A DNA stretch of 64,000 bases, from positions 186,001 through 250,000 of the forward strand of contig JAKOVD010000032.1 in assembly GCA_029782215.1 (NCBI GenBank), in the 5' to 3' direction. Every line of letters begins with the position of its first letter. Position 1 is the first letter of the stretch. Under the pieces are notes generated by a model that made no database searches, had not been told where the DNA came from, and was given only the letters and a program-made list of their open reading frames with translations. The position numbers and the translations under genes are program-made. The stretch is from Chloroflexota bacterium (GTDB lineage: Bacteria > Chloroflexota > Anaerolineae > J102). This document shows positions 1 through 8,311 of the stretch, one piece after another.

Positions 1-597
1 CTTGTAGACGCCGCCCATGGTCCCGGCATAGACTGTGTTCGGCGTCGTGGGGACGACCAGCAGAGTGTGCACATAGCGATTGGTCAGGCCGGCATTGGCC
101 ACGGTCCAGGTGGCGCCGCCGTTTGTACTCTTGAAGACGCCGCCGCCCGAGGTCCCGGCGTAGAGGGTGGAGGGCGTCGCTGGATTGATCGCCAGTGACC
201 AGACATATGGGTTGGTCAGGCCGTTGTTGGCCTGGCGCCAGATCGTGCCCCCATCGGTGCTCTTGAAGACGCCGCCGTCCGTGCCGGCAAACAGAGTGGC
301 AGGGGTGGTAGGATTGGCGACCAGGGCCCACACCTGGGTGCTGGTCAGTCCGGCATTGCTGGCGAACCATTCATCGCCGCCATCCGTACTGACAAAGACA
401 CCGTTGCCGGCGGTGCCGATGTAGAGGTTGGCCGTCGTCACTGGGTCAATCGCAATCGCCATGACGTCGATGTTTCTGTTTGGACCATAGCTTGTCCAGG
501 CACGATCCCCACCGGAGACGTGGGTGACATTCCGGAGACTGATCAGCAGCGTGAAGAGGATCAGGGCCAGGCGAAGGGCGACGACTGTGTGTTTCAC
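1..597 (-). CDS. Secreted Asp-box (BNR) repeat protein, 3' end beyond window
   Basis: Open reading frame of 199 codons running off the left edge. Translation from the GTG at 597 gives a basic start followed by a hydrophobic stretch (LRLALILFTLLISL), read as a signal peptide. After it come repeats of about 46 residues, each with a Tyr/Phe-x-Gly-Thr strand and an Asp-box turn (STDGG, STNGG followed by a Trp), the pattern of BNR/sialidase-type and photosystem-II-stability-factor-like beta-propellers. The GTG is chosen because AAGGAG lies at 605-610, seven bases upstream. It follows the gene at 670-1656 on the same strand by 72 bases, so the two are probably cotranscribed. Function unknown beyond an extracellular propeller. 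Confidence 0.8.
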   Translation of the reverse strand, partial: MKHTVVALRLALILFTLLISLRNVTHVSGGDRAWTSYGPNRNIDVMAIAIDPVTTANLYIGTAGNGVFVSTDGGDEWFASNAGLTSTQVWALVANPTTPATLFAGTDGGVFKSTDGGTIWRQANNGLTNPYVWSLAINPATPSTLYAGTSGGGVFKSTNGGATWTVANAGLTNRYVHTLLVVPTTPNTVYAGTMGGVYK

Positions 598-669
598 TGG
601 AATGCTCCTTGCGCACGGCGTTCGGGACCGCTTCGACAAGCCGTGGACAGCGCGCCGGCAGCACGGCTA

Positions 670-1656
670 TCAGGCCGACACGAGGGGAAGGTAGACAGGC
701 AAAAGAGGCTGGGAGGTGGCGCTGGCTGTAGGCGAGGGCGTGACAGTTGCCGTCCGAGACGCCGTCGCCGTGGGTGTGGGCGTGACGGGCGGCGTTTCGC
801 TCAGCAGCCGGGGCAGAAAGCGAAGCTCCTGGACGGTGTTGGTCTGGGCGTCATAGAACTGAATCTGGAACTCGGACACGCAGGCCGTTCCCAGGTTGTG
901 CGTCCGGCAGGCCAGCGACTGCGTGCGCAGAACGTAGCTGTAGCCTGTCATATCGGAACCGCCATTCACATCAAGCCAATACCGCGCCCGCCCTTCGGGG
1001 GCATAGGTCGGAAGGGAGGCAAAGGCGCCCTGGGTCTCATCCGTGATCCCCAACGCCTCGTCGAAGCTGGCGTCGTACACGTACATCACCGGGTCACCGC
1101 GCAACGCAGCCACGTGCACCCCAGCCACCGGATCGTCGATGTAGACATCGAGATACCCGCCGGTGACGCCCAACCCGCAGCCGCGCGAGCGCACAATCAG
1201 CCGCTTCGTATCCGGCTGCGTAATGCGGTATTCGACGGCCTCATAGCGGAAGTCCCCGCCCGCCGCGGCCGGAATGCTGTAGCTGTAGAGGACCTGCGTC
1301 ACGGTGTACCCCTTGACCACCGTGCTGTTGGGCGCCCCGCTGCCGTCGAAGCTGCCAGCGACCGCATGGACGATCAAACGCGTCCCTGTGTTGGCGTCGG
1401 TGAAATACGTGTGCGCCCAGGTGCTGTTGACGACCCAGGCCGTGCCGTTCCACACCATGGCCCCGTTGGTGTTCTCGTAGGCGCCGTCCCACGTCGCCGG
1501 CGGACCGGCGTCGATGTCCCCACCCGGCTCCCTGTTGAGCTGCATCGTGGCCATCGGCGCAAGGTGGGCTTGCGTGGCAGCGGCCGGCGGAGCCGCGAAC
1601 GCGACAAGGAACAAAAGCACGACCGCTGCCGGGAACACGAGCAGACGCAGTTTCAT
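670..1656 (-). CDS. Secreted protein with Thr/Pro linker and LPLV C-terminal tail
   Basis: 328 aa. A clear signal peptide (MKLRLLVFPAAVVLLFLVAFAAP) supports the ATG at 1656, preceded by GGGAGG with seven bases spacing. The body (about residues 30-285) matches no family I recognise; it contains several Asn-x-Ser/Thr sites and three Cys. It ends with a low-complexity Thr/Pro/Ser/Ala linker (about 290-315) and a terminal hydrophobic segment LLPVYLPLVSA. This linker-plus-tail layout is frequent in exported proteins of Chloroflexota (recollection of the phylum, not tested here) and may be a surface-retention signal. It is first gene of a two-gene unit with the Asp-box protein. Confidence 0.75.
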   Translation of the reverse strand: MKLRLLVFPAAVVLLFLVAFAAPPAAATQAHLAPMATMQLNREPGGDIDAGPPATWDGAYENTNGAMVWNGTAWVVNSTWAHTYFTDANTGTRLIVHAVAGSFDGSGAPNSTVVKGYTVTQVLYSYSIPAAAGGDFRYEAVEYRITQPDTKRLIVRSRGCGLGVTGGYLDVYIDDPVAGVHVAALRGDPVMYVYDASFDEALGITDETQGAFASLPTYAPEGRARYWLDVNGGSDMTGYSYVLRTQSLACRTHNLGTACVSEFQIQFYDAQTNTVQELRFLPRLLSETPPVTPTPTATASRTATVTPSPTASATSQPLLPVYLPLVSA

Positions 1657-1808
1657 CACACGACCTCCCGTCTGAACGTCCCTCCGCCGGAGAACGTCAG
1701 GACCCACCAACCTGTCGCCTTGGTGCATTGATCCCCGGCGATTGCCATCGGCTCCCACTCCTGAGCGGGAAAAGGGGATTGCGCCGCGTCGCACAATCGT
1801 ACTGTCCC

Positions 1809-1837
1809 ATTATCCCCCCAGTTCGGGTCACAGTCAA
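1809..1837 (-). promoter_or_regulatory. Sigma70-type promoter for the 1656-670 gene
   Basis: On the minus strand TTGACT (1837-1832), 17 bases, GATAAT (1814-1809). Transcription would begin near 1802, leaving a leader of about 146 bases before the ATG at 1656. I see no recognised riboswitch in that leader. Confidence 0.6.
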
Positions 1838-1900
1838 CACCCAATCAAGCCAAAAGACCAGACACCGCCTCGCCCGCCAGCGTTTGAGGGGCGCGGATGG

Positions 1901-1909
1901 TGCTATAAT
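1901..1909 (+). promoter_or_regulatory. Extended -10 promoter of mutL, probably leaderless
   Basis: TGCTATAAT: a perfect TATAAT (1904-1909) with the TG extension. The mutL ATG begins at 1916, only six bases after the hexamer, so the expected +1 coincides with the start codon. No convincing -35 or ribosome binding site is visible, which fits a leaderless message. Confidence 0.6.
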
Positions 1910-1915
1910 CGCCTC

Positions 1916-3703
1916 ATGTCCATCCATCTGCTGCCCCCTGATGTGGCTGACAAGATCGCCGCCGGCGAGGTCGTGGAACGTCCGGCTTCAGTGGTCAAGG
2001 AGTCGGTCGAGAACAGCCTTGACGCCGGCGCCACCGACATCCGGGTTGAAATCCGCGACGGGGGTCGCCAGCTTGTGCGCGTGATCGACAACGGCAGCGG
2101 CATCCCCGCCGCCGAGGCGCCCCTGGCCTTCCAGCGCCACGCCACGTCCAAGCTGCAGAGCGCCGACGACCTGCAGCACATCGCCACCCTGGGCTTCCGC
2201 GGGGAGGCGCTGGCCGCCATCGCCGCTGTCAGCAAGACGACCCTGGTCACGCGCACGGCCGCCGAGCCCACCGGCATCGAGCTGCGGCTGGAGGGAAGTG
2301 AGGTGGTTGGGCGCCGGGCCATCGGCGCGCCTGCCGGGACCAGCCTCAGCATCGAACAGGTTTTCTGGAACGTGCCCGCCCGGCTCAAGTTCCTGCGCTC
2401 AGACGCCACCGAGGCCGGGCATATCTCCCGCATCGTCACCCGCTACGCCCTCGCTTACCCCGATGTGCGCTTCAGCTACGTCGTCGAGGGCCGGCTGGCC
2501 TTCCAGTCTGCGGGCAACGGCGACCAGGCGCAGGTGCTGCTCAAGATGCACGGCCCCGACATTGCCCAGCAGATGTTGGCTATCGAACCCGCGACGGACC
2601 CGGTAACGCCGGGCGTCATCGTCGGCGGCTTCGCCAGCATTCCCGCCCTGCACCGCGCCAACCGCAGCGCCATCGAGCTTTATGTCAACCGTCGTTACAT
2701 ACAGGATCGCAACCTGACCTTTGCCGTCATCCAGGCTTACCACACCCTGCTGCCCGGCGACCGCTTCCCGATCGCCCTGGTCTTTGTCGACATTGACCCG
2801 GAGCTGGTAGATGTGAACGTGCATCCGACCAAGGCCGAGGTGCGCTTTCGCGATGCGTCGCTGGTCTTCCGGGCGGTGCAGCGGGCGGTGCACCGCACCC
2901 TGGTCGATTCGGCGCCCCTTGCCGCACTGCAGCCGGCGGCGCGTCCCGGCTGGGAGACCCGGCGCCAGACGATCCTGCAGGCCGGTCAGGGCGGCGAAGC
3001 GCCCGGCCAGATCGCCATGGACCTCTATCGCCAGGGTCTGGAACAGGAGGATCGGGAGCTGATGGCGGCGGGAGCAAGCGGCGTGGAGCCGCCCACCTCC
3101 CCCACTGCGCCGCGCAGCGATGGCGACACACTGCCGCCGCTGCGGCCTGTCGGCCAGATCGCCGCCACCTATCTCGTGGCGGAGGGGCCCGGTGGGCTCT
3201 TCCTCGTGGATCAGCATGCCGCCCATGAGCGCATTCTCTATGAAGCCATCGTGGACGCCGGCCATCATCCCATCCCGCGCCAGCAGCTCCTGCAGCCGCT
3301 CACCATCGAGTTGGGCACCCACCTGGCCGGTCTGATCGCCGAACATCTGCCGGTTCTCCAGCAGAGCGGGTTCGACATCGAGCCTTTCGGCGCCGGCAGT
3401 TTCCTGCTGCGGGCGGTGCCCGCCTTCCTCGGCCGGCAGGATCCCGAGCGCCTGCTCACCGATGTGGCGGAGGGGTTTGCGGGCCAGGACAACGTGGTTG
3501 GCGGCGGCCAGGAGGATGCCCTGGTCAAGATCATCTGCAAGCGCCTGGCGATCAAGGCGGGGCAGGTGCTGTCGCTGGCAGAGCAGCGGGAGATGCTCCA
3601 GCAGTTGGAGCACTGTCACAACCCGCGCACCTGCCCGCACGGCCGCCCCACGGTGCTGCACCTCAGCGCCGCCCAGTTGGAGCGGCAGTTTGGACGCATT
3701 TGA
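1916..3703 (+). CDS. mutL: DNA mismatch repair endonuclease MutL
   Basis: 595 aa. Mismatch repair ATPase and nicking endonuclease that acts with MutS. The N-terminal GHKL ATPase shows the MutL hallmarks ENSLDAGAT, DNGSGI, HATSK and GFRGEAL in the first 100 residues. The C-terminal domain has DQHAAHERILYE (from D432), fitting the DQHA(x)2E(x)4E metal site of endonuclease-type MutL, plus CPHGRP near the end; this type is found in bacteria lacking MutH. The ATG at 1916 is chosen because homology starts there (MSIHLLPPDVADKIAAGEV) and the -10 box ends six bases upstream; the frame is open further 5' but that part looks noncoding. No mutS is in the window. Confidence 0.95.
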   Translation: MSIHLLPPDVADKIAAGEVVERPASVVKESVENSLDAGATDIRVEIRDGGRQLVRVIDNGSGIPAAEAPLAFQRHATSKLQSADDLQHIATLGFRGEALAAIAAVSKTTLVTRTAAEPTGIELRLEGSEVVGRRAIGAPAGTSLSIEQVFWNVPARLKFLRSDATEAGHISRIVTRYALAYPDVRFSYVVEGRLAFQSAGNGDQAQVLLKMHGPDIAQQMLAIEPATDPVTPGVIVGGFASIPALHRANRSAIELYVNRRYIQDRNLTFAVIQAYHTLLPGDRFPIALVFVDIDPELVDVNVHPTKAEVRFRDASLVFRAVQRAVHRTLVDSAPLAALQPAARPGWETRRQTILQAGQGGEAPGQIAMDLYRQGLEQEDRELMAAGASGVEPPTSPTAPRSDGDTLPPLRPVGQIAATYLVAEGPGGLFLVDQHAAHERILYEAIVDAGHHPIPRQQLLQPLTIELGTHLAGLIAEHLPVLQQSGFDIEPFGAGSFLLRAVPAFLGRQDPERLLTDVAEGFAGQDNVVGGGQEDALVKIICKRLAIKAGQVLSLAEQREMLQQLEHCHNPRTCPHGRPTVLHLSAAQLERQFGRI

Positions 3704-3714
3704 TCGAGGGGGTC

Positions 3715-3745
3715 AAAGGTTCAAGGTTTCAAGATTGAAGGTTCC
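3715..3745 (+). repeat. Short degenerate TTCAAGG/TTGAAGG intergenic repeat
   Basis: Just after mutL the spacer reads as iterations of GGTTCAAGG, GTTTCAAGA and TTGAAGGTTC. The same family, on the other strand, recurs at 11971-12005 (inside moaD-moaE) and at 41961-41992 (before the aminotransferase ATG). Confidence 0.55.
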
Positions 3746-3763
3746 GCTCTAATGCAAATCATA

Positions 3764-3772
3764 TGCTAGAAT
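3764..3772 (+). promoter_or_regulatory. Extended -10 promoter for tig-clpP-clpX
   Basis: TGCTAGAAT, again TG plus one base before the hexamer (3767-3772), with no good -35. It leaves a leader of about 140 bases that contains a GGCGTC/GACGCC hairpin near 3802-3818 before the tig ATG at 3920. Confidence 0.45.
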
Positions 3773-3919
3773 GGCAAGGTTATGAGTCTGGCGCCGCTGC
3801 CGGCGTCTTCGCGACGCCGGGCGCCGCCTCCAGGCGATTCTGCCACTGCAATCCGGTCCGACAGGGCCGGCACTTTTCCACTATTTTTGGCTAGCACCAA
3901 ACACAAACGAATCCGAGCA

Positions 3920-5359
3920 ATGACCGATCTGACCATCACCCAACAGGCCCTGGAAGACCAACAGGTCCTGCTCACCGTTGAAGTGCCCGAGGCGCGGGTC
4001 GAATCCGCGATGCGGGCCGCCGCGCAGCGCCTGGGCAAGCAGTATCGCTTTCCCGGCTTCCGCCCCGGCAAAGCTCCCTACCATGTCATCGTCCAGCGCA
4101 TCGGCCGCGAGGCCCTGTTGGAGGAAGTGGCGGAAATGCTGCGGAACGAAGTGTATTCCGAGGCAATCGAGAGCGCCGGCATCACGCCCTATGCGCCTGG
4201 CAGCCTGCGGGACCTGTCTTTCGATCCCCTGGTCTACCAGATCGAGGTGCCGCTGCCGCCCAAGGTGGAGCTGGGCGACTACCGCAGCATCCGCATTGTG
4301 AAAGAGCCGGTGGACATGGAGGCCGTGGAGGCCGGCGTCCAACAGCAGCTGGAAAACATGGCCAGCCAGCGGGCGACCTGGGAAACGGTCGACCGGCCCA
4401 TCCAGTACGACGACCTGGTCACGGTGAACCTGAAGCTGACGGTCGATGGTGAGGTCGTGCTTGAGAACGATGACTGGGACTTTGCGCCGGATGAGAAGGA
4501 ATACACGATGGCGCCGGAGTTCGACGCCGCCTTCATCGGCATGAAGGCGGGCGAAACCAAGACGTTCGCGGCGATGTTCCCCGAGGATAGCGACAGTGCC
4601 TGGAAAGGCCACGAGGGTCTGTTCGAGGTCGAGGTCAAGGCCGTCAAGGGCAAGATGCCGCCGGAGCTGAACGACGAGTTCGCCACCAAGGCTGGCGAAT
4701 TCGAGAGCCTGGAGGCGATGAAGGAGAACATCCGCGAGCATCTGCTGGGACACGCTCTCGAGGATGCGGACGTCGACTACACAAACAAGGTATTGGACGC
4801 GGTCGAGAGCCAGACGACCCTCGTCTACGCGCCCGCAGCCGTGGACAGGGCGGTCAACGTCATCGCCTCGGAGCAGGAAAGCCTGTACCAGGCCTATGGC
4901 TTCAAGGACCTGGCCGAGGTGCTCAAGCTCCAGGGGCGCACCGCCGCCCAGTTCCGCGAAGACCTGCTGCCTGACGCCGAGAAACGCCTGCGCCGTGAAC
5001 TGACCTTGAACGCGGTCGCCGACGCCGAGGCTTTCCCCATCAGCGACTACGAGATCGACCAGTATCTGGTCGAGAACTTCGGCGGCGACCTGGCTGGCCT
5101 GGAGCGGATGCGCGGGCAGGTCGCCACTGATCCAGGCCTGCGCGACTACATGGAGAACCGCATCCGGCAGCGCAAGGCGCGGCTGCTCCTGGTAGCCATC
5201 GCCAAGGGCGAGGAGGTGCCGGCGTCCGGCCAGCATGTGGCCGCCCAGGCGCCGGCGCCGGTGGAAACAATTGCGGCCGAGACGGTCGAATCCGAAGCTG
5301 CCTCACAGCCCGAAGCCGTGACTGAAGCTACACTCGACGAAGCGGCGGACGCGGCCTGA
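3920..5359 (+). CDS. tig: Trigger factor, ribosome-bound chaperone
   Basis: 479 aa. Folding chaperone with peptidyl-prolyl isomerase activity docked at the ribosome exit. The N-terminal ribosome-binding domain carries the signature GFRPGKAP at residues 46-53, followed by the FKBP-like PPIase domain (about 150-240) and the helical C-terminal substrate domain. The last 45 residues are a Glu/Ala-rich acidic tail (EEVPASGQ onward), longer than in E. coli. The ATG at 3920 is where family similarity begins; the frame is open to 3782 but those residues look like leader. It leads a tig-clpP-clpX cluster, the classic arrangement linking folding and degradation. Confidence 0.93.
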   Translation: MTDLTITQQALEDQQVLLTVEVPEARVESAMRAAAQRLGKQYRFPGFRPGKAPYHVIVQRIGREALLEEVAEMLRNEVYSEAIESAGITPYAPGSLRDLSFDPLVYQIEVPLPPKVELGDYRSIRIVKEPVDMEAVEAGVQQQLENMASQRATWETVDRPIQYDDLVTVNLKLTVDGEVVLENDDWDFAPDEKEYTMAPEFDAAFIGMKAGETKTFAAMFPEDSDSAWKGHEGLFEVEVKAVKGKMPPELNDEFATKAGEFESLEAMKENIREHLLGHALEDADVDYTNKVLDAVESQTTLVYAPAAVDRAVNVIASEQESLYQAYGFKDLAEVLKLQGRTAAQFREDLLPDAEKRLRRELTLNAVADAEAFPISDYEIDQYLVENFGGDLAGLERMRGQVATDPGLRDYMENRIRQRKARLLLVAIAKGEEVPASGQHVAAQAPAPVETIAAETVESEAASQPEAVTEATLDEAADAA

Positions 5360-5430
5360 GCCAACGCCGGCGTCCGGTTTTTCATCACTCACACACCACA
5401 GTGGGTTCAAGCCCCACACCAGGGTTCATC

Positions 5431-6063
5431 ATGAACGAGATCTCGACACCTACATCGCTCATCCCCATGGTCATCGAACAGACCGGCCGGGGTGAGCGGG
5501 CTATGGACATCTACTCGCTGCTGCTCAAGGAGCGCATTATCTTCCTGGGCACGCCGATCAATGACCAGATTGCCAACCTGATCGTGGCCCAACTGCTCTT
5601 CCTCAATCATGAGGACCCCGAGCGCGATATCCAGCTCTACATCAACTCGCCCGGGGGCAGCGTCTATGCCGGTCTGGCCATCTATGACACTATGCAGATG
5701 ATCACGGCGCCCGTGGCGACGTGGGCGGTCGGCGTGACGGCCAGCATGGCCACGGTCTTGCTGGCGGCGGGCGCGGCCGGCAAGCGCTTTGCCTTGCCGC
5801 ACGCCACGGTGCACATGCACCCGGCCGGAGGCGGCGCCCAGGGCTACACGCCCGATGTGCGCATCCAGGTCAAAGAACTGGAACGCGTGCAAAACAGCAT
5901 CTTCCACATCCTGGGGCGCCACACCAAGCAGTCCGCCGAGCAGATCGAACGCGATTTCGAGCGTGACCGCTGGATGTACGCCGAAGAGGCCGTGGAATAC
6001 GGGTTGGTGGACCAGGTCTACGGCACGCCGAATCCGGCCCTCGCTCCCGAACGCCAGAGTTAG
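5431..6063 (+). CDS. clpP: ATP-dependent Clp protease proteolytic subunit ClpP
   Basis: 210 aa, usual length. Serine protease chamber working with ClpX. The catalytic triad can be read as Ser105 (GVTASMAT), His130 (VHMHPAGGG) and Asp179 (ERDRW). The start at 5431 (MNEISTP) is preferred; an in-frame GTG at 5401 would add ten unlikely residues. Seven bases separate it from clpX, and it lies 71 bases after tig. The serine context GVTASMA differs from the common GQAASMA but keeps the essential residues. Confidence 0.95.
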   Translation: MNEISTPTSLIPMVIEQTGRGERAMDIYSLLLKERIIFLGTPINDQIANLIVAQLLFLNHEDPERDIQLYINSPGGSVYAGLAIYDTMQMITAPVATWAVGVTASMATVLLAAGAAGKRFALPHATVHMHPAGGGAQGYTPDVRIQVKELERVQNSIFHILGRHTKQSAEQIERDFERDRWMYAEEAVEYGLVDQVYGTPNPALAPERQS

Positions 6064-6070
6064 CAACGGC

Positions 6071-7354
6071 ATGCCAACCCAGTACTGCTCGTTCTGCCAC
6101 CGCACCCAAGAGGAAGTCCACCGGCTGATCGCCGGTCCGGACGGCGTCAACATCTGCGATGAGTGCGTGGCCCTGTGCAACGAGATCCTGCACGAGGAGG
6201 GGGTGGAGCCGGCCGAAGAGGCGCCAGGCCCCGTCGAGTTCGAACCCCTGCCTTCGCCCCGCGAGATCGTCGCCCGCCTGAACGAGTACGTCATCAGCCA
6301 GGACCGCGCCAAGAAAGTGCTTTCGGTGGCGGTCTACAACCATTACAAGCGCATCTTCTCCAGCAAGAGCGATGACGTCGAGCTGCAGAAGAGCAATATC
6401 CTGCTGTTGGGCCCGACAGGATGCGGCAAGACCCTGCTCGCGCAGACGCTTGCCCGCATCCTGCACGTGCCCTTCACGATTGCCGACGCCACCAGCCTGA
6501 CCGAGGCAGGTTACGTCGGCGAAGATGTCGAGAACATCCTGGTGCGGCTGCTGCAGGCCGCCGACTGGGATGTCAAGCGAGCCGAGACCGGCATCGTCTA
6601 CATCGACGAAATCGACAAGATCGCCCGCAAGACCGGCGACAACCCCTCGATCACACGGGATGTTTCGGGCGAGGGCGTCCAGCAAGCGCTGCTCAAGATC
6701 GTCGAGGGCACAACGGCCAACGTGCCGCCGCAGGGCGGCCGTAAGCATCCGCAGCAGGAATTTGTGGCCGTGGACACGCGCAACATCCTGTTCATCTGCG
6801 GGGGCGCCTTTGCCGGCATCGAGGAAGAGGTGGCCAAACGCGTGGGGGTCAAGGGGCGCTACGGTTTTCTGCAGGGCGACGTCCCCCAAAAGACGCTGGA
6901 GAAACGCCGCATCGAGCTTCTGCAGCAGGTCACTTCCGAGGACCTGCTCCACTTCGGCTTGATTCCCGAGTTCATCGGTCGCCTGCCCGTCCTTGTCAGC
7001 GTCGAACCGCTTGACAAGGATGCCCTGATCAGCATTCTGACCGAACCGAAGAATGCCATCACCCGGCAGTTCGAGCGGCTGCTGGCCCTGGATGGGGTGG
7101 AGATGGTGTTCACCCCCGACGCCCTCGAGGCCGTCGCCAGCGAAGCAATCAAGCAGAATACAGGCGCCCGCGGCCTGCGCACCATCGTCGAGCGCGTGCT
7201 GCTCGACGTGATGTACGAGGTGCCCGGACGCAACGACGTCGTGAAGTGCGTGGTCAACGGCGAGACGATCCGGACCGGGAACCGGCCCCTCCTGCTCAAC
7301 GGCCAGGGGAAACCCGTGGTCTGGGGATCTGACGCCCTGGCGGAGACTGCCTGA
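6071..7354 (+). CDS. clpX: ATP-dependent Clp protease ATPase subunit ClpX
   Basis: 427 aa. AAA+ unfoldase that feeds ClpP. A C4 zinc-binding domain (C6, C9, C29, C32) comes first, then the AAA+ module with Walker A GPTGCGKT (114-121), the pore-loop segment [11 protein letters not shown], Walker [10 protein letters not shown] and a C-terminal small domain with GARGLR sensor 2. The start at 6071 directly follows the clpP stop. Third gene of tig-clpP-clpX. Confidence 0.96.
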   Translation: MPTQYCSFCHRTQEEVHRLIAGPDGVNICDECVALCNEILHEEGVEPAEEAPGPVEFEPLPSPREIVARLNEYVISQDRAKKVLSVAVYNHYKRIFSSKSDDVELQKSNILLLGPTGCGKTLLAQTLARILHVPFTIADATSLTEAGYVGEDVENILVRLLQAADWDVKRAETGIVYIDEIDKIARKTGDNPSITRDVSGEGVQQALLKIVEGTTANVPPQGGRKHPQQEFVAVDTRNILFICGGAFAGIEEEVAKRVGVKGRYGFLQGDVPQKTLEKRRIELLQQVTSEDLLHFGLIPEFIGRLPVLVSVEPLDKDALISILTEPKNAITRQFERLLALDGVEMVFTPDALEAVASEAIKQNTGARGLRTIVERVLLDVMYEVPGRNDVVKCVVNGETIRTGNRPLLLNGQGKPVVWGSDALAETA

Positions 7355-7363
7355 GCCGGGGCA

Positions 7364-7786
7364 ATGGCGGAGCGTGGCAGCCCGCAGTGCGGCACAGACG
7401 CCATGAGCGGTTCCATGCCCGAGCTCGTTCCCCACACCAACGTCTGGATCGAGGTCGGCGGCGAAGTTGCCCTGAGCCGCTGGCGGGTCGAGCTTTTGCA
7501 GGCCATCGATCGTGCAGGGTCGATCAACGCTGCGGCGGAGGCCATGAACATCCAGTATCGCCTGGCCTGGCAGCGTCTGCATGAGATGGAAGAGCGCCTG
7601 GGCATCACCCTGGTGCACACGGCCACCGGCGGCAAAGGGGGTGGGGGGACGACGTTGACGCCGGCTGCCTACAGTCTCATCGAACGCTTTCTCGCCATCA
7701 GCCAGGCCGTGGACGCATTCACCGCGGAGCAGTGCCGCCTCCATCTTCCCGGTCTCCCGGAAGCGGTCACACCCCCACAGACCTGA
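7364..7786 (+). CDS. ModE-like winged-helix regulator (DNA-binding domain only)
   Basis: 140 aa at most; the folded part starts near residue 24 (HTNVWIEVGGEVALSRWR). The sequence ALSRWRVELLQAIDRAGSINAAAEAMNIQYRLAWQRLHEME and the following GGKGGGGTTLTP match the LysR-like N-terminal domain of ModE, the molybdate-responsive regulator. The MOP molybdate-binding domains are absent, so it is a stand-alone HTH. It leads the transport/cofactor block and probably regulates it. In-frame ATGs at 7403 and 7415 are equally possible starts; no strong ribosome binding site decides. Confidence 0.75.
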   Translation: MAERGSPQCGTDAMSGSMPELVPHTNVWIEVGGEVALSRWRVELLQAIDRAGSINAAAEAMNIQYRLAWQRLHEMEERLGITLVHTATGGKGGGGTTLTPAAYSLIERFLAISQAVDAFTAEQCRLHLPGLPEAVTPPQT

Positions 7787-7797
7787 GTTTGTTCATC

Positions 7798-8289
7798 ATG
7801 TCTCACAAGCACATCATCTTTCTCATCCCCTGGGTTGTCCTGCTGTTGGCCGCATGCCGGCCGCAGGCGGCGCCTTTTGCGCCCCCCATCCCAACCCCGG
7901 TCGCCGGCGCCACAGACGAGATCGTGGTGGCCTCGGACGCCGATGCGGCCGCCACGGCCGTGCTCACGGGGCTGCTGAACGATTTTACCAACAAGACCGG
8001 CATCAACGTGCGGCTGCTGCCCGCGGGCCCCGGCCAGGTGCTTGACATGGCCGCCTCAGGCGATGTGGACGTGGTGCTGACCGGCGATCGCGCGACGGCA
8101 GAACGCTTCATCAGCGAAGGTCACACGCCGGCCGTGGGCCAACTGGAGCCCATTTTGCTCAAACGCTACTTCGTTCTGCCGGTCCTTCCGACGTCAGAGC
8201 GCAAGCTGAACTTCGGCGGCGCCACGGCCTTCATCACCTGGCTGGGCGGCGCCGACATCCAGCAGCAAATCCAGCAGCTTTCCCGATAG
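7798..8289 (+). CDS. Shortened TupA-like tungstate/molybdate-binding lipoprotein
   Basis: 163 aa. A signal peptide with a lipobox ending in LLAAC predicts a membrane-anchored lipoprotein. Residues after it (EIVVASDADAAATAVLTGLLNDF, then GDVDVVLTGDRATAERFISEGH) resemble the first lobe of TupA/ModA-type binding proteins. The end (ILLKRYFVLPVLP, then a GATAFITWL segment) resembles their very C-terminus. The intervening roughly 100 residues, which normally form the second lobe and hinge, are missing, while the frame stays intact. The position next to moeA, a permease and an ATPase supports an oxyanion role, but whether this half-size protein binds ligand is doubtful. Confidence 0.65.
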   Translation: MSHKHIIFLIPWVVLLLAACRPQAAPFAPPIPTPVAGATDEIVVASDADAAATAVLTGLLNDFTNKTGINVRLLPAGPGQVLDMAASGDVDVVLTGDRATAERFISEGHTPAVGQLEPILLKRYFVLPVLPTSERKLNFGGATAFITWLGGADIQQQIQQLSR

Positions 8290-8311
8290 CAGGCGGTCAC
8301 GCGCAGGCAGC

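Noticed and set aside
520..1731. Long plus-strand open frame opposite the secreted protein gene.
   Set aside because: Arg/Gly-rich shadow of the minus-strand gene, which has a signal peptide and a ribosome binding site.
1657..1802. Leader of the secreted-protein gene considered as a c-di-GMP or other riboswitch.
   Set aside because: No conserved aptamer blocks recognised; only weak inverted repeats.
5410..5427. GTGGGTTCAAGCCCCAC before clpP looks like a tRNA T-arm.
   Set aside because: No acceptor, D or anticodon arms surround it; probably chance or a short hairpin.
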